Shown here: positions 6,325-11,400 of the stretch, piece by piece | Layout of the letters: each line of letters begins with the position of its first letter | How positions within the stretch are numbered: the stretch's first letter is position 1 | Assembly (NCBI GenBank): GCA_046758085.1 | Contig: JBHHZP010000118.1 | Span: forward strand, 1-11,400 | Direction: 5' to 3' | DNA: 11,400 nt | Source of the DNA: VRUB01 sp046758085 | Lineage (GTDB): Bacteria > Pseudomonadota > Gammaproteobacteria > Acidiferrobacterales > SPGG2 | The notes under the pieces: generated by a model | Seen by the model: the letters and a program-made list of their open reading frames with translations, nothing else | The model's database searches: none | What the model was told of the DNA's origin: nothing | Position numbers and translations under genes: made by a program

Positions 6325-7350
6325 TCAGTGTGCGGTCCTGGCGAAGAATCGTTTAAATTGCCCGATCACAGTGTGAATGTCGTCCGCGCTCACGTCCAGA
6401 TGCGTGACCAAGCGCATCGTCGCGCCGGCGCCGATCAAAATACCCTGCCGCTTGAGGTGCGCTCGCAGCCCAACGGCTGAATCTTGATCGAGCGAGACGA
6501 AGACCATGTTTGTTTGCACCGACTGGGGGTCAACGCTCAGCTCATCGATATCGGCGAGCCCGAGTGCCAGCGATTTCGCATTGGCGTGATCGTCGGCGAG
6601 CCGGTCCACGTGATCGTTGAGGGCGACGATACCGGCTGCCGCGAGTATGCCTGCTTGACGCATACCCCCACCCAGCACCTTGCGCCAGCGGCGGGCTTTG
6701 TTTATCAGCTCTGTACTACCACAAAGTACGGAGCCGACCGGAGCACCCAACCCTTTTGACAAGCAAATCGAAACGCTGTCAAAGTGCTGTGTAATCGTGT
6801 GTACCGGCACGCCGAGTCTTACTGCGGCGTTGAAGACGCGGGCTCCATCCAGGTGCAAACCAAGCCTGTGCTCGCGTGCGAACCGTGCGGCGTGCTCCAG
6901 ATAATCCAACGGCAACGCTCTGCCGTCCTGGGTGTTTTCCAGGCACAGCAGCCGCGTGTGGGCAAAGTGTGGGTCGTCTGGTTTAATCGCCCGCGCGACG
7001 CTGTTCAGATTCAGGCTTCCGTCGGTTTCATATTCCAGCGGCTGCGGTTGGATGCTGCCGAGTACCGCGGCACCGCCGCCCTCGAACTTATAAGTATGCG
7101 CCTGTTGACCAACGATATACTCGTCGCCGCGTTCGCAATGACTGAGCAGGCCGAGCAGGTTGGCCTGTGTCCCACTGGGCGCGAATATGGTCGCTTTGGT
7201 GCCGGTGATCTGGGCCGCCAATGCCTCCAGGCGGTTGACGGTGGGGTCCTCGCCGTAGACATCATCACCGACCTCCGCCGCCGCCATCGCGGCACGCATA
7301 GCGGCCGTCGGCCTGGTCACCGTATCGCTTCGTAGATCGATCTTTTTCAT
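6325..7350 (-). CDS. ltaE: Low-specificity L-threonine aldolase
   Basis: A 341-residue PLP enzyme that cleaves L-threonine and L-allo-threonine to glycine and acetaldehyde, cytosolic. It opens with the family signature Ile-Asp-Leu-Arg-Ser-Asp-Thr-Val-Thr-Arg-Pro. The PLP lysine is Lys199 (Cys-Leu-Ser-Lys-Gly-Leu-Gly-Ala-Pro-Val-Gly-Ser), near E. coli Lys197. His85 matches the E. coli catalytic His83, the Leu-Asp-Gly-Ala-Arg motif gives Asp168 and Arg171, and Arg313 fits the carboxylate-binding arginine. Length is normal and the enzyme looks complete. AAAGGA lies about ten bases upstream of the ATG. The start codon overlaps the stop of a truncated EamA-like frame (7347-7502), a coupling arrangement that may be inherited from an older operon. 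The intact EamA transporter gene lies just downstream. Confidence 0.94.
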   Translation of the reverse strand: MKKIDLRSDTVTRPTAAMRAAMAAAEVGDDVYGEDPTVNRLEALAAQITGTKATIFAPSGTQANLLGLLSHCERGDEYIVGQQAHTYKFEGGGAAVLGSIQPQPLEYETDGSLNLNSVARAIKPDDPHFAHTRLLCLENTQDGRALPLDYLEHAARFAREHRLGLHLDGARVFNAAVRLGVPVHTITQHFDSVSICLSKGLGAPVGSVLCGSTELINKARRWRKVLGGGMRQAGILAAAGIVALNDHVDRLADDHANAKSLALGLADIDELSVDPQSVQTNMVFVSLDQDSAVGLRAHLKRQGILIGAGATMRLVTHLDVSADDIHTVIGQFKRFFARTAH

Positions 7351-7502
7351 AAGAATGTTTCCTTTCCGTCGCAGTGACGATTAGCTCGGTTCACCAGCAC
7401 GATGCCGCCGAGGATCAGCACTGGCGCGATGAGCGCGTGCCACCGCGCGCGCTCGCCCGGTAGTGCAGCCCCAACAAATATGACAGGCGCGCTCGCACGG
7501 TC
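7347..7502 (-). pseudogene. C-terminal remnant of an EamA/DMT transporter
   Basis: A 51-codon frame, open from the codon after a TGA at 7505-7503, ends in a TGA overlapping the ltaE ATG (as ATGA). It has no start codon before its hydrophobic part. Its translation reads Pro-Val-Ile-Phe-Val-Gly-Ala-Ala-Leu-Pro-Gly-Glu-Arg-Ala-Arg-Trp, then a hydrophobic segment Ala-Pro-Val-Leu-Ile-Leu-Gly-Gly-Ile-Val-Leu-Val-Asn-Arg. This is the layout of the last two membrane segments of EamA proteins: Pro in segment 9, a Gly-Glu turn, then segment 10 ending in Asn-Arg. The N-terminal eight segments are missing; the DNA upstream is the opposing TPR gene region. I infer a decayed transporter that was once coupled to ltaE. 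It could instead be a chance hydrophobic frame; the motif match is by eye. Confidence 0.5.
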
Positions 7503-7616
7503 TCAACAGGCGGCGTATGGATGCTGCCATACGCTATTGCGCCGGCTCAACTGTCGGTGGCCGCGGCGCGCGCATTCCCGCTTGGCATGCAGAAACGAAG
7601 CGCTCATACTATTTCG

Positions 7617-8186
7617 ATGCCGCGTTTACTGGTTTTCATTGTTGTAGCCGCTCTTGCAGCCTGGCCGGCGGTCACATGGCCGGATCAGACGGATACCCGG
7701 TTGGATGCGCTGTTTGAGCGCCTGCAGGTGACCGGCGATGAGGTCGAAGCCCAGATGATCACCGGGCAGATCTGGATCATCTGGCGTGAGACCTCCAACG
7801 ACGTAGCCCGGGCTTTGATGCGTGCCGGCATGCGTGACATGACACACGAGCACTACGATGAGGCGTTGGAGGCATTTAATACGGTCGTACAGGTCGCGCC
7901 CCATTTCGCGGAAGGCTGGAACGCACGCGCAACCTTGCTTTACCTGATGGGGGACTACCCGGGCTCGGTCGCCGATATCCGGCGTACGCTGGGTCTGGAG
8001 CCACGGCACTTCGGCGCCTGGTCCGGTCTCGGGCTTATCTACATGAGCCTCGAGCAAGACCGGGCCGCGTTCGCGGCGTTCAAAAAGGCGCTAGAGATCA
8101 ACCCGCATCTCACGGGTTCAAGGCGCAACGCAGATCTCATCAAGAGACGCCTGAAAGACACGATCATATATAAACGTAGCTGGTAG
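7617..8186 (+). CDS. Exported TPR-repeat protein
   Basis: About 189 residues from the ATG at 7617, with an N-terminal hydrophobic signal (Met-Pro-Arg, then Leu-Leu-Val-Phe-Ile-Val-Val-Ala-Ala-Leu-Ala-Ala-Trp) followed by Asp-Gln-Thr-Asp-x-Arg-Leu-Asp-Ala-Leu-Phe. That opening is one I associate with a proteobacterial family of small periplasmic TPR proteins. Three tetratricopeptide repeats occupy roughly residues 64-165, with typical Tyr-Asp-Glu-Ala-Leu-Glu-Ala-Phe, Ala-Pro-x-Phe-Ala-Glu-Gly-Trp-Asn and Phe-Lys-Lys-Ala-Leu-Glu-Ile-Asn-Pro patterns. It is probably a protein-interaction scaffold; the partner is unknown. The start is uncertain: ATGs at 7587 and 7521 are in frame and none has a good ribosome binding site; 7617 gives the cleanest signal sequence. 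The final Arg-Ser-Trp-stop codons overlap the first copies of a heptamer repeat. Confidence 0.8.
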   Translation: MPRLLVFIVVAALAAWPAVTWPDQTDTRLDALFERLQVTGDEVEAQMITGQIWIIWRETSNDVARALMRAGMRDMTHEHYDEALEAFNTVVQVAPHFAEGWNARATLLYLMGDYPGSVADIRRTLGLEPRHFGAWSGLGLIYMSLEQDRAAFAAFKKALEINPHLTGSRRNADLIKRRLKDTIIYKRSW

Positions 8187-8203
8187 CTTGTAGCGAGTAG
8201 CGA
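8176..8203 (+). repeat. Tandem heptamer repeat GTAGCNN, four copies
   Basis: Four exact-register heptamers GTAGCTG, GTAGCTT, GTAGCGA, GTAGCGA start at 8176, 8183, 8190 and 8197. The second supplies the TAG stop of the TPR gene (8184-8186). A degenerate inverted counterpart, ACTCGCTAGCCGCTCCTAC, lies at 8253-8271 and contains the TAG stop of the opposing dehydrogenase gene (8258-8260). The pair could fold as an imperfect hairpin between the convergent genes. Confidence 0.6.
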
Positions 8204-8257
8204 GGAAGAAAATGCGATACCGGCCCCCTGAGCGTGCTCCTCGATATGTGAGACTCG

Positions 8258-9367
8258 CTAGCCGCTCCTACCGATATCAAAAAACTCATCGACCGGGGTG
8301 TAGGGACGATTCTGTACGCGGGCCGCTTCCTCCAGCGTCAGGACGCCGTTTGCGACGGTGAGACCGCGTGCAAGCCAGCGGTTGCAGCGGCAGGCCTCGA
8401 GCGCGCCATTCGTGGCGATGAGTTGCACAAATGGAAGAATGGCATTGGCATAGCCCGCCGACGCCGCCACCGGTACCGCACCGGGTATGTTGTCGACGCA
8501 AAAATGGCGAATGCCTTCGACCTCATACACCGGGTCTTCCCAGCTCGTCGGCCGGCTCGTTTCAATGGCACCGGAGGGATCGCACGAGATATCGACGATC
8601 ACTGCGCGCGATTTCATCTGTTTCAACATGGCACGTGTAAGCAAATGCTCGCCGCGGCTCTTGTCCCACAACACACAGTTCACCACCAGGTCCGCACGCC
8701 CCAGATATTCTGACAGGCGCTCGATCGTGTCGGCACTGAACCCCCGGTCATACCAGGTTAATGCGGCTTCCTTCCGTGCCGCCACGCTGATATCAAGGCC
8801 GACGACGGTGAGGCCCAGGCCGAGAAGGGTTCGCAAAGCGCCGCGCCCGACCCCACCCAGGCCGATAACAACTGCGAAAGCGGGCGCGGCGCCAAAGTGG
8901 CGCATGAAGTGTCGTCCGGTCCCGCCGTGCGGCGCCAAAACGAGGCGCACGCCTTCGAACGCGCCGACCTCACCGGCAAGCACGCTATTGGGTGACCCGT
9001 GCTCGTGCGTCTCTTCGGCGGCGATCGCAATGAGGCCGACCTCCAGGAGTCGATCCAGCTGAGGTCGGTCGGCAGCGCCATGGATGTTGGTGAAAATAAT
9101 GTGCTCGCGGCGAAGATAGTCGTACTCCGGCGGCAGGATCTCTTTAACCTTGACAATAAGCTCGGCGGCGGCGTAAACGCTACTGCCGTCGTCGACGATT
9201 GATGCGCCGGCCGCCGAATAGTCCTTATCGCTTGCGCCTGACAGGGTGCCGGCGTTTTTTTCCACAACGAGTGTGTGCCCGGCGCTCGTGAGCTGTTGCA
9301 CGTGCGCAGGCAGCAGGGCAACACGCCCCTCTCCAGCCTTAATCTCGCGTGGGATACCGATTCGCAT
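8258..9367 (-). CDS. AlaDH/PNT-family NAD(P)-dependent amino-acid dehydrogenase
   Basis: A 369-residue enzyme of the alanine dehydrogenase / transhydrogenase alpha-subunit family. It opens Met-Arg-Ile-Gly-Ile-Pro-Arg-Glu-Ile-Lys. Alanine dehydrogenase substrate residues are matched by Arg15, Lys75 (Val-Lys-Val-Lys-Glu) and His96 (Phe-Thr-Asn-Ile-His). The Rossmann motif Gly-Leu-Gly-Gly-Val-Gly is at 169-174, with Asp192 ending strand 2, favouring NAD. The region from about 128 to 165 differs from Bacillus-type Ald, and Val-Leu-Trp-Asp (232-235) and Asp-Ile-Ser-Cys-Asp-Pro-Ser-Gly-Ala-Ile-Glu-Thr (259-270) recall N5-(carboxyethyl)ornithine synthase-like relatives. I therefore stop at the family level and do not assign ald. 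I start at the ATG at 9367 for the conserved N-terminus; it has no clear ribosome binding site. An ATG at 9409 would translate repeat DNA. It is last in a minus-strand run after two GNATs. Confidence 0.82.
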   Translation of the reverse strand: MRIGIPREIKAGEGRVALLPAHVQQLTSAGHTLVVEKNAGTLSGASDKDYSAAGASIVDDGSSVYAAAELIVKVKEILPPEYDYLRREHIIFTNIHGAADRPQLDRLLEVGLIAIAAEETHEHGSPNSVLAGEVGAFEGVRLVLAPHGGTGRHFMRHFGAAPAFAVVIGLGGVGRGALRTLLGLGLTVVGLDISVAARKEAALTWYDRGFSADTIERLSEYLGRADLVVNCVLWDKSRGEHLLTRAMLKQMKSRAVIVDISCDPSGAIETSRPTSWEDPVYEVEGIRHFCVDNIPGAVPVAASAGYANAILPFVQLIATNGALEACRCNRWLARGLTVANGVLTLEEAARVQNRPYTPVDEFFDIGRSG

Positions 9368-9381
9368 AGGGTCTAAATGCA

Positions 9382-9462
9382 GTAGCAAGCAGAAAGTAGC
9401 AAGTAGCAAGTATATCTAGGCTGGGAAGCTGCCCTCTATTTCGTCCCTTGCCACTTGCTACT
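9382..9462. repeat. Heptamer repeats forming a 16-bp inverted repeat
   Basis: Heptamers GTAGCAA, GCAGAAA, GTAGCAA and GTAGCAA start at 9382, 9389, 9396 and 9403. Complementary heptamers (GTAGCAA and GTGGCAA on the minus strand) lie at 9461-9455 and 9454-9448. AGTAGCAAGTAGCAAG (9395-9410) pairs with CTTGCCACTTGCTACT (9447-9462) with one mismatch and a 36-base loop. The element fills the gap between the GNAT gene, whose TAG stop it touches (9461-9463), and the dehydrogenase start at 9367. It could act as an attenuator or as an mRNA-stabilising hairpin. Confidence 0.6.
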
Positions 9463-10030
9463 ATGCTAGTCGTGGGTCGTCGATGAGGGCCAATTCCTTC
9501 TTATAAGGTACGAATCCCGCCCGCTGGTAGACGGCGATTGCGCTCGGGTGGTCGAGGCTGCATGTGTGTACCCACAGGCGTCGCGGGCTGGTTTGCCATC
9601 CTGCAGTCACTGCCCAGTCGAGCAGGAAGCGGCCGAGGCCGCGCCCGATGAACTCGGGCATCAGGCCAAAGTAGGCGATTTCCACCTCGCCCGCCACGCG
9701 CCGGTCGAGCTCGACATAACCCGCCGGTACGCCCTCCACGCGAAGTACACAGACCTCTACATCGGGATGTTGCACAATCGTCCGCAATGCGTCGTCATCC
9801 ATAGTGCGGCGCTCATACCAATGCCACGGTTCGCCGATACTGTTGTACAAGAAACGATAGAAAGACACGGTCGGATTCTTCGCGCGCACCACCGTGATCT
9901 CACCGCCTGGCGGTTGAGCGCTCGTGAGCGCCGGGCGGGCAGTCATCTCGAGGTAGGTGGTGAGAACCTCGAGCTTGCCGGGAGTTACGGGTGCGGCTGG
10001 CTTGCGCGTATCGCCGTTGAACCTACTCAT
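9461..10030 (-). CDS. GNAT-family N-acetyltransferase
   Basis: A 189-residue acetyl-CoA-dependent acetyltransferase of the GNAT superfamily. A polar N-terminal extension of about 45 residues precedes the fold. The conserved acetyl-CoA loop is Phe-Ile-Gly-Arg-Gly-Leu-Gly (127-133) after the strand Glu-Ile-Ala-Tyr-Phe-Gly-Leu. A Leu-Trp-Val-His-Thr-Cys-Ser-Leu-Asp-His-Pro strand follows, then the Tyr-Gln-Arg-Ala-Gly-Phe helix end near 168-173. The Phe-Tyr-Arg-Phe-Leu-Tyr-Asn-x-x-Gly-Glu-Pro-Trp segment near 58-69 suggests a distinct subgroup; the substrate is unknown. I prefer the ATG at 10030, with GGA seven bases upstream; a GTG at 10033 is adjacent. It overlaps the preceding GNAT gene by eight bases, so the two are translationally coupled. 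Its stop lies next to a heptamer repeat array. Confidence 0.85.
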   Translation of the reverse strand: MSRFNGDTRKPAAPVTPGKLEVLTTYLEMTARPALTSAQPPGGEITVVRAKNPTVSFYRFLYNSIGEPWHWYERRTMDDDALRTIVQHPDVEVCVLRVEGVPAGYVELDRRVAGEVEIAYFGLMPEFIGRGLGRFLLDWAVTAGWQTSPRRLWVHTCSLDHPSAIAVYQRAGFVPYKKELALIDDPRLA

Positions 10031-10502
10031 CACGTTCCAACCAGCGCGACATCACGACGCGCGGTTCTACCTGATAACCAATTCGCTCATAGACGCTGCG
10101 CACCGCATCGTTGTCGTCACGAATCATAAGCTCGACCTTGCGTATACCATGACCGGCCAGCCAGTCTTCTGCGTGGCGCACCATGGCACGGGCGAACCCT
10201 TCACCCCGTGATGTCGGATCGACGGCGAGATAATACAGCCAACCGCGATGCCCATCGCTGCCCGCCATGATAGTCGCGATCAGCGCCGGCAACGGTCCCG
10301 GGCGCGATCGCATCGCGACGAACAACTGACTGCTCGGCGTTTTTTGGCATAGTGCAATGTCCCGCTGCGGTGGATTCCATGTGCGCAGCAGGCCGCACGC
10401 CTCCCAGAGGGCAACGACGGCACCGAAGTCTGAATCTTGATACGGGCGAATATGCGGCAAACTGAAACGTCCTGGCCAGAGCTCGTACTTGAAATTTCCC
10501 AT
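10023..10502 (-). CDS. YpeA-like GNAT acetyltransferase
   Basis: A 159-residue GNAT protein that resembles E. coli YpeA. Shared features are Leu-Trp-Glu-x-Cys-Gly-Leu-Leu-Arg-x-Trp-Asn-x-Pro near 32-45, Gly-x-Asp-Gly-His-Arg-Gly with Tyr-Tyr-Leu-Ala-Val near 81-94, the acetyl-CoA loop Ser-Arg-Gly-Glu-Gly-Phe-Ala at 98-104, and Arg-Asp-Asp-Asn-Asp-x-Val with Tyr-Glu-Arg-Ile-Gly-Tyr at the end. YpeA is a known family whose physiological substrate is unsettled. The ATG at 10502 has no clear ribosome binding site and is preceded directly by degenerate heptamer repeats. A TTG at 10460, with AGGA about nine bases upstream, would start just before the conserved fold and is a credible alternative. 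It lies 33 bases downstream of the LysE-type gene and overlaps the second GNAT gene. Confidence 0.86.
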   Translation of the reverse strand: MGNFKYELWPGRFSLPHIRPYQDSDFGAVVALWEACGLLRTWNPPQRDIALCQKTPSSQLFVAMRSRPGPLPALIATIMAGSDGHRGWLYYLAVDPTSRGEGFARAMVRHAEDWLAGHGIRKVELMIRDDNDAVRSVYERIGYQVEPRVVMSRWLERDE

Positions 10503-10503
10503 C

Positions 10504-10530
10504 TTAGCACGTTAGCAGCGTGCAATTAGC
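10504..10530 (-). repeat. Degenerate heptamer repeat between LysE and GNAT genes
   Basis: Read on the minus strand the gap contains GCTAATT, GCACGCT, GCTAACG in a seven-base register, then TGCTAAG immediately before the GNAT ATG. The words resemble the GTAGCNN/CTAGC units at 8176 and 9382 but are more diverged, so membership of the same family is tentative. Confidence 0.3.
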
Positions 10531-10535
10531 CATCA

Positions 10536-11153
10536 TCACCGCACCAACGTTGCTATCGCTAGCACACCAAAGGTGGCCATGATCATTCCGGATGTTCTAT
10601 TTATCCAGACCAGGTGCTCGCGGCTGAGCCCTCTGTGTATGGTACCAGTTATGATCGCGAGCATTAGCCACCAAACGCCGGAGCCAAGGAATACGCCTGT
10701 GACGAGCAGGCTGGCTGAGACGTAGGAAGGGTTTGGACTAACCACGCCAAGACCGGCGAAAATGGCGACAAATGAAAGAATGGTTACGGGGTTCGTCAGT
10801 GTCAGAACAAAGGTCGATGCATAGGCGCCTACGTGGTGGGAGCGCTGTTTCAGATCTGTGTGCTCACCGGGTTGCGCGATGAAGGCGCGGGCACCTAGGT
10901 AGCACAAAAAGGTACCGCCAACGAGGCGGACCCAATCCTGTTGTTCGATCAGGAACGTCGCGATGAATGTTAATCCAAACGCGGCAATCGATCCGTAAAT
11001 GGCATCGGCGGTTGCGGCACCCAGGCCCGAGATGAAACCATGAGCCTTTCCGCCAGCCAAGGTGCGCTGCATGCAAAGCACGCCGATGGGCCCCACAGGC
11101 GCCGCGACAGCGATGCCGATTATCAGACCCTTAAGGAAGAATGCAGTGTCCAT
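10536..11153 (-). CDS. LysE/RhtB-family amino-acid exporter
   Basis: A 205-residue inner-membrane protein with about six hydrophobic segments. It has the family signature Ala-Ala-Pro-Val-Gly-Pro-Ile-Gly at 17-24, followed by Gly-Phe-Ile-Ser-Gly-Leu-Gly-Ala-Ala-x-Ala-Asp-Ala near 39-51, and Leu-Thr-Asn-Pro-Val-Thr-Ile in mid-protein. These fit the LysE/RhtB translocators, which export amino acids such as lysine, threonine or homoserine by proton antiport. Length is normal. The substrate is not readable from sequence. A minus-strand promoter candidate (TATAAT, 11227-11222) lies about 70 bases upstream. The ribosome binding site before 11153 is weak. It is probably first in a run with two GNATs and the AlaDH-like dehydrogenase, which suggests amino-acid modification or export as a shared theme. 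Confidence 0.9.
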   Translation of the reverse strand: MDTAFFLKGLIIGIAVAAPVGPIGVLCMQRTLAGGKAHGFISGLGAATADAIYGSIAAFGLTFIATFLIEQQDWVRLVGGTFLCYLGARAFIAQPGEHTDLKQRSHHVGAYASTFVLTLTNPVTILSFVAIFAGLGVVSPNPSYVSASLLVTGVFLGSGVWWLMLAIITGTIHRGLSREHLVWINRTSGMIMATFGVLAIATLVR

Positions 11154-11200
11154 GTAAGCTGTGACCCACCGAAAGCGCCATGATGACAGGTTAACGCTTC

Positions 11201-11229
11201 TTGTGGTGCCTTTGTCGCCTAATTATACT
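11201..11229 (+). promoter_or_regulatory. Sigma70-type promoter candidate for the thiolase gene
   Basis: TTGTGG at 11201-11206 and TATACT at 11224-11229 are separated by exactly 17 bases. The -10 matches the consensus at five of six positions, the -35 at the first three. It lies 82 bases upstream of the thiolase GTG. Its -10 overlaps a perfect TATAAT on the opposite strand. Confidence 0.5.
11222..11227 (-). promoter_or_regulatory. Minus-strand -10 candidate for the LysE operon
   Basis: ATTATA on the plus strand reads TATAAT, a perfect -10 hexamer, on the minus strand. It is about 70 bases upstream of the LysE-type start. No good -35 is visible at 16-18 bases, so activity may need an activator or may be weak. 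Confidence 0.4.
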
Positions 11230-11310
11230 GTGCGGTCGTCCCTACGACGGCTGTCTTTCAAAACACCAGACCGCGTTCCACGTACCATTCGCTGACATAG
11301 AGACCGAACC

Positions 11311-11400
11311 GTGAAAGAAGTGGTCATCATCGATGGCGTGCGCACCCCCATCGGCCGGCATGGCGGCGCATTGGCCGGTGTGCGACCCGACGACCTGTTG
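11311..11400 (+). CDS. Thiolase (acetyl-CoA acetyltransferase family), 5' end only
   Basis: The first 30 codons of a gene that runs off the right edge. From the GTG at 11311 it reads Lys-Glu-Val-Val-Ile-Ile-Asp-Gly-Val-Arg-Thr-Pro-Ile-Gly-Arg-His-Gly-Gly-Ala-Leu-Ala-Gly-Val-Arg, the classic N-terminus of thiolases. The Phe/His-Gly-Gly-Ala-Leu-Ala-Gly-Val-Arg variant is seen in beta-ketoadipyl-CoA thiolases (PcaF) as well as in acetyl-CoA acetyltransferases. The catalytic cysteine lies outside the window, so the exact reaction cannot be decided. The ribosome binding site is weak (GAGACC). It is divergent from the LysE-type gene and preceded by a good promoter candidate. Confidence 0.85.
   Translation, partial: MKEVVIIDGVRTPIGRHGGALAGVRPDDLL

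Noticed and set aside
6293..6376. Small plus-strand ORF after a perfect AGGAGG at 6285-6290
   Set aside because: The ATG at 6293 is only two bases from AGGAGG, and both it and the ATG at 6304 give short frames antisense to the ltaE 3' end with no recognisable product.
9548..10129. 193-codon plus-strand frame across the GNAT genes
   Set aside because: Antisense to two recognisable acetyltransferases with conserved motifs; no domain or ribosome binding site.

Overview
This is a GC-rich, densely packed stretch of bacterial chromosome. It carries housekeeping-type amino-acid metabolism and transport genes on both strands. The families present (YpeA-type GNAT, Ysc84/SYLF secreted protein, Rhizobium-type asparaginase, low-specificity threonine aldolase, LysE and EamA exporters, thiolase) point to a member of the Pseudomonadota, plausibly a gammaproteobacterium. 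I cannot name the genus. I see no rRNA, tRNA, CRISPR array, transposase, phage gene or recognisable defence system.

Layout. Positions 1-278 hold no gene I can support. A small, mostly helical protein of unknown function (279-539, +) is followed by a class V aminotransferase (634-1767, +). That gene converges on an exported Ysc84/SYLF-domain protein (1798-2346, -), with a stem-loop spanning the gene end. A 471-base divergent intergenic region with an operator-like palindrome and a direct repeat leads to a Rhizobium-type L-asparaginase (2818-3831, +). A translationally coupled cupin/SDR pair follows (4052-4423 and 4416-5249, +). It ends at a 17-bp perfect inverted repeat facing an EamA/DMT transporter (5317-6222, -). 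Upstream of that transporter is threonine aldolase ltaE (6325-7350, -). Just before ltaE is what looks like the C-terminal remnant of a second EamA transporter (7347-7502, -). A periplasmic TPR protein (7617-8186, +) converges on a minus-strand run: LysE-type exporter (11153-10536), YpeA-like GNAT (10502-10023), second GNAT (10030-9461) and an AlaDH/PNT-family dehydrogenase (9367-8258). Divergent from the LysE gene, behind overlapping promoter candidates, a thiolase gene starts at 11311 and runs off the right edge.

How the genes may work together. Most products act on amino acids or their carbonyl counterparts: an aminotransferase, asparaginase, threonine aldolase, an alanine-dehydrogenase-like enzyme, and two exporter families often used for amino acids (EamA, LysE). 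The cupin and SDR form a small operon of unknown substrate. Nothing in the window amounts to an obviously new multi-gene system.

The least ordinary signals are non-coding. A short heptanucleotide repeat (GTAGCNN and related forms) recurs in three gap or gene-end positions around the dehydrogenase/GNAT run. It supplies or touches several stop codons and in one place forms a near-perfect 16-bp inverted repeat. The truncated EamA relic fused onto the ltaE start is the other notable find.
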